A stretch of 55,307 nt of DNA from the NCBI GenBank assembly GCA_045652425.1, contig JAZRUG010000045.1, positions 1 through 55,307 of the forward strand, in the 5' to 3' direction. A program made the position numbers and the translations under genes. The DNA is from RGIG1995 sp045652425 (GTDB lineage Bacteria > Bacillota > Clostridia > Oscillospirales > CAG-272). Under the pieces are notes generated by a model, which saw only the letters and a program-made list of their open reading frames with translations, was not told where the DNA came from and ran no database searches. This document shows positions 37,447 through 45,469 of the stretch, one piece after another; position 1 is the first letter of the stretch, and each line of letters begins with the position of its first letter.

Positions 37447-37475
37447 ATTTTACCTTAAAAAGTGCATTTTGTAAA
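37447..37475 (-). promoter_or_regulatory. Promoter of the pyrH-to-polC operon
   Basis: Minus-strand TTTACA, a 17-bp spacer and TAAAAT, about 43 bases before pyrH. Confidence 0.7.
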
Positions 37476-37535
37476 TACGTTTTATTAAATTTATATATAA
37501 TAACAAACAAAAATTTTCCTTCCGTCTCAATACAC

Positions 37536-37576
37536 AAAAAAAGCGCACTTTTTTTGTGCAAAGTACGCTTTTTTTC
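37536..37576 (-). terminator. Terminator of the zinc-ribbon/OB membrane gene
   Basis: AGCGCACTTT pairs with AAAGTACGCT (one mismatch), with a T-run on the minus strand; it lies directly after the stop at 37581 and insulates pyrH. Confidence 0.8.
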
Positions 37577-37580
37577 TATA

Positions 37581-38366
37581 TTAATTCAATCCAAAATATG
37601 CGGCATTCACGCAAGGCCCCGAGTTCGTCTTGTAATTCATATCATATACCGTAATGCTGCCCGCACATTCACCGTAAACGGTTACTTTATCCCCAACAGC
37701 CAAATTCTCTGCGCCCGATTGAATACAACTGCGCACTAATATACGGAACTCCACACCTGCAGCATTTTTATACGTGCAAACGTAATAATCATTGTACTTC
37801 TTATTGCTGTAATAACCCTCGGGGTCTGTAAATTTTTCTGCAACCACAAGTTCCATTTTTACATACTTTTTCTTGTATGAATCGGGGTTTCTGAAATAAT
37901 CGTCGGGCGACAAGTTTTCGCATTTAGTAGCATACTCACTAAACGAAAGCGAAGTATTAACAGGCCTTTCAAAAATATTCCCAACAGAGTTTACTATATT
38001 GTTTATTCCCCACCCCGACACAACGGTATACACTACAGCAACCGCAATTACGGCAATTTTTGTATTTCTGCTGTGTGGACTTCCGATAAGCAAAATAATA
38101 CCCATTATCGGGAAAATAATAAGCATGAGTATTATAAACCACCATCTGTGATACCAGTCGATATACTGAACGGTTTTTGAACGACCGTTTCTTTGGTTTT
38201 TCTTTTTTACGGTCTTTCTGTTACCCGCCCTCATTTCTTCGGGGCATTCCTTGCCGCAAATAGGACAGTTATCTTGCGGAAAATAACACTCACAATCAGG
38301 ACACTTGTTTAAATCCGGTCTGTCAAGCTCATTGTCGTCCATAAATGAACCAATAAATCTTCCCAT
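37581..38366 (-). CDS. Zinc-ribbon membrane protein with C-terminal OB-like domain
   Basis: A 261-residue protein of unknown function. A cysteine-rich zinc ribbon opens it (Cys22, Cys25, Cys34, Cys37), then a basic linker, two membrane helices (about 75-125), and a soluble domain. That domain (KKYVKMELVVAEKF ... GDKVTVYGECAG) resembles the small OB folds found in membrane-anchored tRNA_anti-like or YgiW-type proteins; this is a pattern impression only. I chose the ATG behind AAAGGATG; a longer frame runs into the upstream regulator. It follows an AraC gene by 26 bases, so the pair is likely co-transcribed. Confidence 0.7.
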   Translation of the reverse strand: MGRFIGSFMDDNELDRPDLNKCPDCECYFPQDNCPICGKECPEEMRAGNRKTVKKKNQRNGRSKTVQYIDWYHRWWFIILMLIIFPIMGIILLIGSPHSRNTKIAVIAVAVVYTVVSGWGINNIVNSVGNIFERPVNTSLSFSEYATKCENLSPDDYFRNPDSYKKKYVKMELVVAEKFTDPEGYYSNKKYNDYYVCTYKNAAGVEFRILVRSCIQSGAENLAVGDKVTVYGECAGSITVYDMNYKTNSGPCVNAAYFGLN

Positions 38367-38392
38367 AATAACATCCTTTCTATTTCTTTGTT

Positions 38393-39256
38393 CTATGACT
38401 TTCTGTAATCCATCGGCGAACAAGAATAATACTTGGTAAACTGTCTGTAGAAATCACTTGCATTTTTAAAGCCTACGCACTCCGATATTTCATTTACGGT
38501 CTTATCGGTAGCCTTTAAAAGTGCTGAACCTACCTTTGCTCTGAATTTCAAAGTATAGTTATAAGGTGACATACCCGTACATTTCTTGAAAATTCTTGTA
38601 AAATGCGACTCACTCAAATTACATATCTCTGCCAGTTCAGATACGGCAATCGACTCGTCAAATCTGAACGCTATTTCTTTTAGTGCAGGCATAATGTTAT
38701 ACGCATCTGTCTGCTCTGCATTTCTTATATTTTCAGCCTCTGCCGATTCTTCGGGAACAGCGCCTTTTCTGTTTGTTAAAAGAGAAAAGGTATAGAAATA
38801 CAATGCCGCAAGACGTTCATATTCATCTCGTCTTGTTTTCCCCTCTGAAACTATTTTTTTAAGCAACGTGTTAAGTTCAGCTTCATTTTCCTGCGTACAA
38901 ATACAGCTCTTCGGCAATAAAAGTTCAGGATATCTGTTTCTCATTTCAAACGGGTCAAAATAAACGAATTCCCAGTTGCAGTTGCTTCTCTTTATGCTCT
39001 TTGAGCAATGAATTATATCGGGAGCGATTATAACGGCATCGCCCTCTTTTACTGCGTAAATATCATTTTCAAGCAAAAAGACTCCGTTTCCCGATAAGCA
39101 AACACCAATCTGATAGCTTGAATGATAATGCATTGACGGTATATTGCTGTCGGGTAAATCCTGATTTTCGGGAAATCCATAGAAGCACCTATTTTCAGGA
39201 GGATTAAAAGGCGCGTATTCAACGGGATATTCCGTTATCATAATTCTCTTTGGCAT
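38393..39256 (-). CDS. AraC-family transcriptional regulator
   Basis: A 287-residue regulator with an N-terminal cupin (HYHSSYQIGVCLSGNGVFLL, then EGDAVIIAPDIIHCS) and a C-terminal double helix-turn-helix (VSELAEICNLSESHFTRIFK and VNEISECVGFKNASDFYRQF, ending SCSPMDYRK). The histidines in the cupin could bind metal or sugar. The start has GGAGGG at normal spacing. Downstream is the zinc-ribbon membrane protein; target genes unknown. Confidence 0.9.
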   Translation of the reverse strand: MPKRIMITEYPVEYAPFNPPENRCFYGFPENQDLPDSNIPSMHYHSSYQIGVCLSGNGVFLLENDIYAVKEGDAVIIAPDIIHCSKSIKRSNCNWEFVYFDPFEMRNRYPELLLPKSCICTQENEAELNTLLKKIVSEGKTRRDEYERLAALYFYTFSLLTNRKGAVPEESAEAENIRNAEQTDAYNIMPALKEIAFRFDESIAVSELAEICNLSESHFTRIFKKCTGMSPYNYTLKFRAKVGSALLKATDKTVNEISECVGFKNASDFYRQFTKYYSCSPMDYRKS

Positions 39257-39353
39257 TAACGTCCCTCCAAAGTTCTTTTTCAAACTCTACATTGCTTTTA
39301 TTATACCTTTTTTAGCGTATTCTGTCAAGTTTTTGCGCGACATTGGAAGATTT

Positions 39354-39611
39354 TTATTGTTTTTTATATTTTCTTTTTGTAGCTTCTCCGCCTCTTATAT
39401 GTCGTTCAGCTTTGTTTACGTCAAGCACCTTTTTAACTTGAACGTACATTGCGGGATTCATATATTTCAGTTTGCTTATTAAATCTTTATGTACCGTGCT
39501 TTTGCTAATTCCAAAGAATGCCGCCGTTTGTCTTACGGTTGCATTGTTATCAATTATGTACGAGGCAAATATTTCACATCTTTCTCTGAATTTTGAACTG
39601 TATAAATTCAT
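39354..39611 (-). CDS. spoIIID: Sporulation transcription factor SpoIIID
   Basis: An 85-residue SpoIIID. The helix-turn-helix VRQTAAFFGISKSTVHKDL and the basic tail HIRGGEATKRKYKK are diagnostic. It acts in the mother cell after sigma-E to adjust the regulon before sigma-K. I prefer the ATG giving MNLYSSKF; an in-frame ATG six codons earlier lies too close to the probable transcription start. A sigma-E-like promoter is visible upstream. It is divergent from tRNA-Leu. Confidence 0.95.
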   Translation of the reverse strand: MNLYSSKFRERCEIFASYIIDNNATVRQTAAFFGISKSTVHKDLISKLKYMNPAMYVQVKKVLDVNKAERHIRGGEATKRKYKKQ

Positions 39612-39641
39612 AATTACACCAACTCTCATAATGCTTGATAC

Positions 39642-39671
39642 AATATATGAATGTGTCTCGAAAAATATATT
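39642..39671 (-). promoter_or_regulatory. Candidate sigma-E promoter of spoIIID
   Basis: On the minus strand AATATATT, a 14-base spacer and CATATATT. The second box is one base from the sigma-E -10 consensus CATACAAT-type (CATAYAMT). spoIIID is known to be sigma-E dependent in Bacillus, which supports the reading. Confidence 0.45.
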
Positions 39672-39692
39672 TATCTTTTTTTCAAAAACATA

Positions 39693-39720
39693 TTGACATT
39701 TTGCAAATTATGTGTATAAT
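39693..39720 (+). promoter_or_regulatory. Promoter of tRNA-Leu
   Basis: TTGACA, a 16-bp spacer and TATAAT; the tRNA begins 28 bases after the -10 box. Confidence 0.85.
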
Positions 39721-39747
39721 ATCTAATGTTGCTTGAACAGAGCAAAT

Positions 39748-39831
39748 GCGAGAGTGGCGGAACTGGCAGACGCGCACGTTTGAGGGGCGTGTGGATTTAC
39801 CGTACGGGTTCAAGTCCCGTTTCTCGCACCA
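39748..39831 (+). tRNA. tRNA-Leu (anticodon GAG)
   Basis: 84 bases including an encoded CCA. The acceptor stem GCGAGAG pairs with TTCTCGC (last pair G-T). The anticodon arm CACGT / TTGAGGG / GCGTG puts GAG in the loop. A long class II variable arm and the T arm ACGGG / TTCAAGT / CCCGT follow. It reads CUC and CUU leucine codons. A terminator and then an unusual structured element follow it. Confidence 0.95.
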
Positions 39832-39872
39832 AAATCACGGAATACTCGTTAGAGTGTGCCGTGATTTTTTGT
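39832..39872 (+). terminator. tRNA-Leu terminator
   Basis: AAATCACGG pairs with CCGTGATTT, followed by more T. It lies directly after the CCA. Confidence 0.85.
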
Positions 39873-39880
39873 TTTCTCAG

Positions 39881-39987
39881 AGAAATGGGACTTGAAGGGG
39901 AAGCGGTAGTGAATCAATGCTCCGGTGGAGCATTGAGAGCCGCGGAAGACCGAGCGCGTAGGTCGCGCGAGACCAAGTCCCGTTTCT
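39881..39987 (+). repeat. tRNA-tail structured element, Leu copy
   Basis: A 107-nt element in parts. Left arm 39881-39894; core A 39895-39913; variable hairpin 39914-39936 (10-bp stem, loop GGT); core B 39937-39974; right arm 39974-39987. The right arm (14 bases, CAAGTCCCGTTTCT) is identical to tRNA-Leu from C56 of the T-loop into the acceptor strand (39811-39824). The left arm is its reverse complement with one G-T pair, so the ends form a 14-bp stem. Cores A and B are identical, base for base, to those of the copy behind tRNA-Arg. Inside, GCGG of core A can pair with CCGC of core B, and GGTC with GACC. I do not recognise the family. Small reading frames through it look accidental. Confidence 0.85.
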
Positions 39988-40032
39988 TTTTGTTCTTTTC
40001 ACTCTTCTCTCTTCTTTCTTCTCTCTTCTCTT
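39983..40032 (+). repeat. Pyrimidine-rich low-complexity tract
   Basis: About 50 bases of almost pure C and T in TTCTC-like units, starting in the right arm of the preceding element. Confidence 0.7.
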
Positions 40033-40076
40033 GAATTATCGTTTTCAAAGAAAAGACAGCTTTTCTCCACAAAATA

Positions 40077-40105
40077 TTGAACTTAATCATTAAATATGTT
40101 ATATT
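40077..40105 (+). promoter_or_regulatory. Promoter of the serine hydrolase gene
   Basis: TTGAAC, a 17-bp spacer and TATATT, then AAAGGAG before the ATG. Confidence 0.65.
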
Positions 40106-40128
40106 TATAAAAAAAGGAGTACAGTTTT

Positions 40129-41247
40129 ATGTTTGAAAGAACAAAAGCATTTTGCGATTCATTTTTGGAAAAAGGACTTCCGGGATTTGATATTGTTGTG
40201 TATAAAGACGGAAAATGCGTTCTTCGCTATATGAACGGCTACAGCGACGTTGAGAACAAGATTAAAATGACCGGAAAAGAAAGATTTAATATTTACTCTT
40301 GCTCAAAACCTATAACCTGTACAGCAGCTTTACAGCTTTTTGAAAAAGGGTTATTTTCTCTTGATGATAAGATATCCGACTATATGCCTGAATTCAAAGA
40401 AATGACTGTAAAAACCGAAGACGGAATTAAAAAAGCCAAAAAGCCTATAACCATCAGAGATTTATTCGGAATGAGTTCGGGACTTTCGTACAACGTTACC
40501 TCTCCCGATATTTTAAAATTTAAAGAAGAATCAAACGGACGTTGTCCTACCCGCGAAACGATGAAATATATTGCAAGAGAACCTTTGTCATTTGAGCCGG
40601 GAGAAAAATGGCAATATGGGTTAAGCCACGACGTATTGGCGGCTTTGGTTGAAGTATTGACAGGTGAAAAATTTGAAGACTACGTAAAAAAGAATATTTT
40701 TGATGTAGTAGGTATGAATAATTCAACGTTTATGCTTCCGGAGAACGAACTTGACACTATAGCTGAACAGTACAGATTTTCTTCCGGAGAACTTCGCAAC
40801 ATTGGAAAGAAAATATCCCACTATAAGATTGGAAGCGAATATGCTGCTGGGGGTGCAGGTGCCATATCTACAGTTGACGATTACATAAAATTCCTTGAAG
40901 CACTCAGAACGTATAAGCTGTTAAAGCCCGAAACAATTGAGCTTATGACCACCGACCTTGGAAAATGGCCAAGTAATACACATGGCTATGGTTTAGGAGT
41001 AAGATGCCCAAAAGGCGTTGAAAAGTACACAGATTTCGGTTGGGGCGGCGCTGCTTGTTCGTACCTCGCAGTAGATATTGAAAACGGTATTTCCCTATTC
41101 TTTGGTGCACACCTTTGCGATTCTCCCGTTCAGGGCATTCGTTCAATGCTTTATAGTTTTGCAAGAGCTGAACTTATTGACAATTCCGATTTTGAAAGAA
41201 TCGAAAATAGATTAAAAGAGTTACATAATTACACCTTGACTTATTAA
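40129..41247 (+). CDS. Serine hydrolase, class C beta-lactamase / EstB-like fold
   Basis: A 372-residue member of the beta-lactamase class C / D-Ala-D-Ala carboxypeptidase superfamily. The SxxK motif is SCSK (Ser57-Lys60); the second motif is YGLS (Tyr163), where true class C enzymes have YxN; the C-terminal region has HGYGLGVR. No signal peptide is visible, so it is probably cytoplasmic and more likely an esterase or peptidase than an antibiotic-resistance enzyme. It has its own promoter and stands alone between tRNA-Leu and an ABC transporter. Substrate unknown. Confidence 0.88.
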   Translation: MFERTKAFCDSFLEKGLPGFDIVVYKDGKCVLRYMNGYSDVENKIKMTGKERFNIYSCSKPITCTAALQLFEKGLFSLDDKISDYMPEFKEMTVKTEDGIKKAKKPITIRDLFGMSSGLSYNVTSPDILKFKEESNGRCPTRETMKYIAREPLSFEPGEKWQYGLSHDVLAALVEVLTGEKFEDYVKKNIFDVVGMNNSTFMLPENELDTIAEQYRFSSGELRNIGKKISHYKIGSEYAAGGAGAISTVDDYIKFLEALRTYKLLKPETIELMTTDLGKWPSNTHGYGLGVRCPKGVEKYTDFGWGGAACSYLAVDIENGISLFFGAHLCDSPVQGIRSMLYSFARAELIDNSDFERIENRLKELHNYTLTY

Positions 41248-41334
41248 AACAAGGAAAAATAAAAATAGAGCCCGAGTTTAACCCCGGACCATACGGCTAT
41301 GATGCGCCGAAAAATATTATTTCTTTTATATAAC

Positions 41335-41370
41335 AAAAAAATGCTGTTGCGAAAGCAACAGCTTTTTTTA
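41335..41370. terminator. Bidirectional terminator
   Basis: GCTGTTGC, loop GAAA, GCAACAGC, flanked by seven A on one side and seven T on the other, between convergent genes. Confidence 0.9.
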
Positions 41371-42147
41371 TTTCATTACACTCAAGAATTCCTGAAGTCG
41401 TTTTGATTTTGGGTTTCCGAATACATCTTCCGCTTTTCCTTGCTCTGCAATAACTCCGTCGTCCATAAATATAACTTTATCTGACACTTCTCTTGCAAAG
41501 CCCATTTCATGAGTTACAACAAGCATTGTCATATCTTCAGCCGCAAGTTCTTTCATAACAGCCAATACTTCTACCGTTATTTCAGGGTCGAGAGCCGACG
41601 TCGGCTCGTCGAAACACAATATATCGGGTTTTAATGCCAACGCTCTTGCAATAGCAACTCTCTGCTGCTGACCACCTGAAATCTGACAGGGGTAATTACC
41701 CATTTTGTCGGAAAGTCCTACCTTTGCCAAGAGTTCAGCTGAGTGTTGAAGTATCTCTTCTTTTATTCTGTTCTTGTTTTCTTTGTAATCCGGTCTTTCC
41801 TTTGCGAGTAACAATGGCGCTAAACTTACGTTTTGTAACGCGGTATACTGCGGAAACAAATTAAACGACTGAAAAACAAGTCCGAAATGCAATCTCTTCT
41901 GTCTTATTTCAGCATCTGTCTTTGCGCTTTTATCACTTGCATCAAAGAGTAGATTTCCGTTCAAGAAAAACTGTCCTTTATCGGGGGTTTCAAGAAAGTT
42001 TACACAGCGCAAAAGTGTCGTCTTACCGCTTCCGCTTGAACCGATAACACAAAGCACCTCGCCCTTTTCTATCTCAAAACTGACACCCTTCAAAACTTCG
42101 GTCTTACCAAAGCTTTTTTGTATATTTTTTGCTTCAAATACTGCCAT
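41368..42147 (-). CDS. Polar amino-acid ABC transporter ATPase
   Basis: A 259-residue GlnQ-type ATPase. Walker A GSSGSGKTT, signature ISGGQQQRVAIARAL, Walker B ILCFDEPTSALDPE and the switch histidine in VVTHEMG are all present. Last gene of a three-gene importer: binding protein, permease, ATPase. It energises uptake of an amino acid; which one cannot be told. Confidence 0.95.
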   Translation of the reverse strand: MAVFEAKNIQKSFGKTEVLKGVSFEIEKGEVLCVIGSSGSGKTTLLRCVNFLETPDKGQFFLNGNLLFDASDKSAKTDAEIRQKRLHFGLVFQSFNLFPQYTALQNVSLAPLLLAKERPDYKENKNRIKEEILQHSAELLAKVGLSDKMGNYPCQISGGQQQRVAIARALALKPDILCFDEPTSALDPEITVEVLAVMKELAAEDMTMLVVTHEMGFAREVSDKVIFMDDGVIAEQGKAEDVFGNPKSKRLQEFLSVMK

Positions 42148-42165
42148 AAAAAGCTCCTTTCGACC

Positions 42166-42810
42166 TTAAATCTTGTAATAATCAAGCTTCTTTTCGAAAT
42201 ATCCGAAAAGAATCGTAAGAACACCTACAAATGCAAGATAGAATACCGCCGTGTAGAACAAAGGCCACATAAGTCCGTATCCTGCAAAATTCTGCGCCGC
42301 CTGGATTACTTCAACTATCATTATAACTCTCGCCAATGCAGTATCTTTTACAAGAGTTATAACTTCATTAGACATAGGCGCAAGAATACGCTTTACAACC
42401 TGCATAAGTATAACTTTGAAGAATACCTGTGTTTTGGTCATACCCAAAACCTGCCCTGCCTCATACTGACCGCGCGGTATACTTTCGATACCTCCTCGGT
42501 AAATCTCCGAAAAATAGCAAGCATAGTTTATTACGAATGCTGCAATAACCGAGGCAAAACGCGACAATATCGGGGTTCCAAAAAGAAATCCCGGTACGTA
42601 GAAGAATATTATTACCTGAAGCATAAGAGGAACACCGCGTATAATCCAAACAAACGTCTTTACGACGTATGCAAGCGGTTTGAATTTGGACATTGATCCA
42701 AATGCTATCACCAAACCTAAAGGAAGCGCTAACACAAGTGTTAGCGCAAATATCAGGCAGGTGTATTCAAGTCCGCCAAGCAGACTTAAAGTTACTTCCC
42801 AAAATCCCAT
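42166..42810 (-). CDS. Polar amino-acid ABC transporter permease
   Basis: A 214-residue membrane protein of the HisM/GlnP family with about five hydrophobic segments. The ATPase-contact EAA-like loop is EAGQVLGMTKTQVFFKVI, and FVWIIRGVPLMLQVIIFFY is the usual early signature. It lies between its binding protein and ATPase genes. Confidence 0.95.
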   Translation of the reverse strand: MGFWEVTLSLLGGLEYTCLIFALTLVLALPLGLVIAFGSMSKFKPLAYVVKTFVWIIRGVPLMLQVIIFFYVPGFLFGTPILSRFASVIAAFVINYACYFSEIYRGGIESIPRGQYEAGQVLGMTKTQVFFKVILMQVVKRILAPMSNEVITLVKDTALARVIMIVEVIQAAQNFAGYGLMWPLFYTAVFYLAFVGVLTILFGYFEKKLDYYKI

Positions 42811-42842
42811 TATTATATTCCTTATTAGTTATGTATTCGAAA

Positions 42843-43643
42843 TTATTCGATAGTTTCAGTTACGTTGAGTACGTTTTCAAAGCCGTACTTCTTTGCAATT
42901 TCCATCAACTTGCCGTTTTCGTTGAGAGTCTTAATAGCTTCGTTTACTTTTGCAGTAAGGTCGCTACCCTTCTTGAAGCCGATTGCATAGATCTCGGATT
43001 CGAGTTCGATTGCTTCAACGATTGCAAGGTCTGCATAGTCGCCATTTCCGCAAATGTTCTTTGCAAGAACGATGTCAACTACAGCAAACTCAACAGCACC
43101 GGATTTAACTTCTGTAAATGCGTTGATCTGTGCGGGAGTTGTGAAAATCTTGTCAGCATCAGTTACAGTTTCAGCATAAGCCGCGCCTGCACTACCTGCT
43201 TCTACGCATGCTTTCTTACCCTTGAGGTCGTCTGCTGTCTTGAATGTGTCAACGCTGTCCTTCTTAACAACGATGCACTGCTGGTTGAGCATATAACCGT
43301 ATGAGAAATCAACGAGTTCGGATCTCTTTACGCCGTTGTCGCTGGAGTTAGCTGTAAATCCGTTCCATACACAGTCGATAGCGCCGGAGTTAAGTTCATT
43401 GTACTTCTGTCCCCAGTCAATAACCTGGAATTCAACGTCCATACCGAGAATCTTGCCAACTTCAATTGCAAATTCAGACTCAAAGCCTGTCCAGTTGCCG
43501 TTCTCGTCCTGTTCGTTCATCTTTTCAAAGATGGTAACACCGCAAGTAAGTGTGTTGTCTTCTTTCTTTCCGCATGATGCAAATGCGAATACTGTTCCGA
43601 TAATGAGCACAATACTCATAATCAATGATAATGTCTTTTTCAT
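42843..43643 (-). CDS. Amino-acid ABC transporter substrate-binding lipoprotein
   Basis: A 266-residue binding protein of the family 3 type, anchored by a lipobox (FASC, Cys24). The ligand fold begins LTCGVTIFEKMNEQD and includes GFESEFAIEVGKILGMDVEF and the hinge signature. I chose the internal ATG with GGAGG upstream; the longer frame adds 16 non-signal residues. First gene of the importer operon, with a consensus promoter. Codon use suggests strong expression. Confidence 0.93.
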   Translation of the reverse strand: MKKTLSLIMSIVLIIGTVFAFASCGKKEDNTLTCGVTIFEKMNEQDENGNWTGFESEFAIEVGKILGMDVEFQVIDWGQKYNELNSGAIDCVWNGFTANSSDNGVKRSELVDFSYGYMLNQQCIVVKKDSVDTFKTADDLKGKKACVEAGSAGAAYAETVTDADKIFTTPAQINAFTEVKSGAVEFAVVDIVLAKNICGNGDYADLAIVEAIELESEIYAIGFKKGSDLTAKVNEAIKTLNENGKLMEIAKKYGFENVLNVTETIE

Positions 43644-43656
43644 GATAATACCTCCA

Positions 43657-43733
43657 AACACCTTATAGGTGTTATTTTTATTTTTCACCACTTTATCGCT
43701 TTACCCAACTAAATCAATAAAGTCGATGTATGT
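43657..43733 (-). promoter_or_regulatory. Structured leader of the amino-acid importer
   Basis: Between promoter and start codon the minus strand holds ACTTTAT ... ATAAAGT and, just before the ribosome site, AACACC / GGTGTT with a TATAA loop. I recognise no known riboswitch class; the hairpins may tune translation. Confidence 0.3.
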
Positions 43734-43762
43734 ATCATAGCACACACTTATCGGTTTGTCAA
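43734..43762 (-). promoter_or_regulatory. Consensus promoter of the importer operon
   Basis: Minus-strand TTGACA, a 17-bp spacer and TATGAT. Confidence 0.85.
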
Positions 43763-43787
43763 GAGTTTTTTTAATTTTATTTTTAAT

Positions 43788-43828
43788 AAATAAAAATAAC
43801 GCTTCCCTTTTATAAAAGAAGCGTTATT
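43788..43828 (-). terminator. cinA terminator
   Basis: AATAACGCTTC pairs with GAAGCGTTATT, T-rich on the minus-strand exit side, directly after cinA and upstream of the importer promoter. Confidence 0.85.
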
Positions 43829-43847
43829 CAATATACAGTATTTTAAT

Positions 43848-45095
43848 TCAAAAGCTATTCAAAGCCAACATAAGAACACTCTTTGTTGACACTTTTCTTA
43901 TATATTCTCTTCCGTTGTTTCTTATATTTAACCTTTCGCACTTACTGCCATTTGCTGTATTTACCGAGATGTAAACAGTTCCGACCGGCTTTTCGGGAGT
44001 ACCGCCCGTAGGACCTGCTATTCCGGTTATACTTATTCCGACATCTGCTCCCATAAGCTTTCTCACGCCCTCTGCCATCTGCAAAGCGCACTCCTCGGAT
44101 ACTGCACCTTTTGTTGCAAGTACATCTTCACTTACATTCAGAAGTTTTGCCTTTATTTCATTTGCATAAGAAACAACGCTTCCGTCAAGTACTGCAGATG
44201 CGCCGCTGACAGTAGTCAAAACTTCCGTTACCATTCCTCCCGTACACGATTCGGCAACAGCAATTTTCATATTATTTTCGCGCAGTTTTTCTATCAATGC
44301 TTTTTCGGGTGTCGTGTCTATTCCGTATATATACTTACCGACCTCTGTTTTTTTCAAAACCTCAATCATATCAAAGCATATTTTTTCGCCCTCTTCCTTT
44401 GTAGCCGCCTTTGCCGTAACACGAAGCCTTACCTCTCCGTCTGCCGCATAAGGAGCAACCGTAGGATTGGTCGAATTCTTCATTATATCAATTATGACAG
44501 TCTCGACCTTTGACTCTCCCATTCCTATTATATTGATATTCTTGCTGACAAAAAGCGAGTCCGTTCTTTTTTCAAGATATGGTACGACACTTTCTTCAAA
44601 CATAGGCTTCATTTCTCTTGGGGGCCCCGGCAAAATTATCGCAGTCTTCCCCGTTTCTTCATTTTCGATTATAGCACCGGGGGCAGTACCGCAGTTGTTC
44701 TGCATTACTATACAACCAGTAGGCATATAGGCCTGCTTAACGTTGTTTTCGGTCATTTCAATATTTCTGGAAACAAAAAAATCTTTCAGACGGTCTAAAG
44801 AAGGCTGATGAAGCTCCATACCCTTGCCCATTAATTCGGCAACGGTTTCTTTGGTCAAATCATCATAGGTGGGACCTAAACCGCCCGTAAGTATAACAAC
44901 GTCAGCTCTGTTTAACGCCTCTTGTAAAAACTTTTTCAGTCTTTGTGGGTTATCGCCCACAACGCCTTGGTGATATTGGTTTATTCCCATCGCCGCAAGT
45001 CTTTGCGAAATATAAGCGGCATTGGTATTTATAATATCTCCTATAAGTATTTCCGTGCCCACACACAGTATCTCGGCATTATCTATTTTTTTCAT
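43848..45095 (-). CDS. cinA: CinA: molybdopterin-binding-fold domain plus nicotinamide-nucleotide amidase
   Basis: A 415-residue CinA. The N-terminal domain (VGTEILIGDIINTNAAY, LTGGLGPTYDD) belongs to the MoaB/MogA fold, with ADP-ribose pyrophosphatase activity in known members. The C-terminal domain (VAESCTGGMVTEVLT, GITGIAGPTGGTPEKPVGTVY) is the PncC-type NMN deamidase. The start chosen is the ATG with GGAG eight bases upstream. Probably NAD recycling; a role in competence cannot be judged. Confidence 0.95.
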   Translation of the reverse strand: MKKIDNAEILCVGTEILIGDIINTNAAYISQRLAAMGINQYHQGVVGDNPQRLKKFLQEALNRADVVILTGGLGPTYDDLTKETVAELMGKGMELHQPSLDRLKDFFVSRNIEMTENNVKQAYMPTGCIVMQNNCGTAPGAIIENEETGKTAIILPGPPREMKPMFEESVVPYLEKRTDSLFVSKNINIIGMGESKVETVIIDIMKNSTNPTVAPYAADGEVRLRVTAKAATKEEGEKICFDMIEVLKKTEVGKYIYGIDTTPEKALIEKLRENNMKIAVAESCTGGMVTEVLTTVSGASAVLDGSVVSYANEIKAKLLNVSEDVLATKGAVSEECALQMAEGVRKLMGADVGISITGIAGPTGGTPEKPVGTVYISVNTANGSKCERLNIRNNGREYIRKVSTKSVLMLALNSF

Positions 45096-45184
45096 AAAAA
45101 TCACTCCAAAATATTTTGTTACAATATTAGTTTAACATAAAACGGTATTTTCTGCAACAGTTTATATTATTGAAAAATAAATTA

Positions 45185-45213
45185 TTTACATTATTGTTAT
45201 TTTGTGTTATAAT
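45185..45213 (+). promoter_or_regulatory. Promoter of the DUF951-YfhO pair
   Basis: TTTACA, a 17-bp spacer and TATAAT, about 46 bases before the DUF951 gene. Confidence 0.8.
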
Positions 45214-45259
45214 ATTTAATCAAGCGCACACTAATAACGTAAAGTGAGGTTTTCATATT

Positions 45260-45469
45260 TTGAATATACCCAAGTTTGATAAAGGCGATACGCTTATTAT
45301 GAAGAAAAAACACCCCTGCGGCTCATTTGCTTTTGAAGTTATGAGGACAGGCAGTGATGTAAGAATAAAATGTAAGGGTTGCGGACACGATATGACTCTG
45401 AACAGGCTTAAACTTGAAAAGAATATAAAAAAGGTAGAACCGCAAAACAAAGGAGGCGAAGAACAATGA
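45260..45469 (+). CDS. DUF951 small zinc-binding-like protein
   Basis: A 69-residue protein of the DUF951 family (pattern KGD ... MKKKHPCGS ... RIKCKGCGHDMTLNR). Three cysteines and histidines could bind zinc. The start is TTG, supported by GTGAGGT nine bases upstream. Family members are small, conserved Firmicutes proteins of unknown function, often thought nucleic-acid related. The stop overlaps the next start (ATGA), coupling it to a large membrane protein, an unexpected partner. Confidence 0.9.
   Translation: MNIPKFDKGDTLIMKKKHPCGSFAFEVMRTGSDVRIKCKGCGHDMTLNRLKLEKNIKKVEPQNKGGEEQ

Noticed and set aside
39726..40034. 102-residue reading frame through tRNA-Leu and the structured element
   Set aside because: It begins before the tRNA, has no ribosome site and reads through tRNA, terminator and element. 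The conserved bases are explained by the folded element, and the varying hairpin would change the protein without regard to frame.
39748..40034. Integrated plasmid or phage at tRNA-Leu
   Set aside because: The repeated tRNA end suggests an attachment site, but there is no integrase and the repeated ends are only about 160 bases apart.
40129..41247. Antibiotic-resistance beta-lactamase
   Set aside because: No signal peptide and the YxN motif is replaced by YGLS; an esterase or peptidase is more likely.
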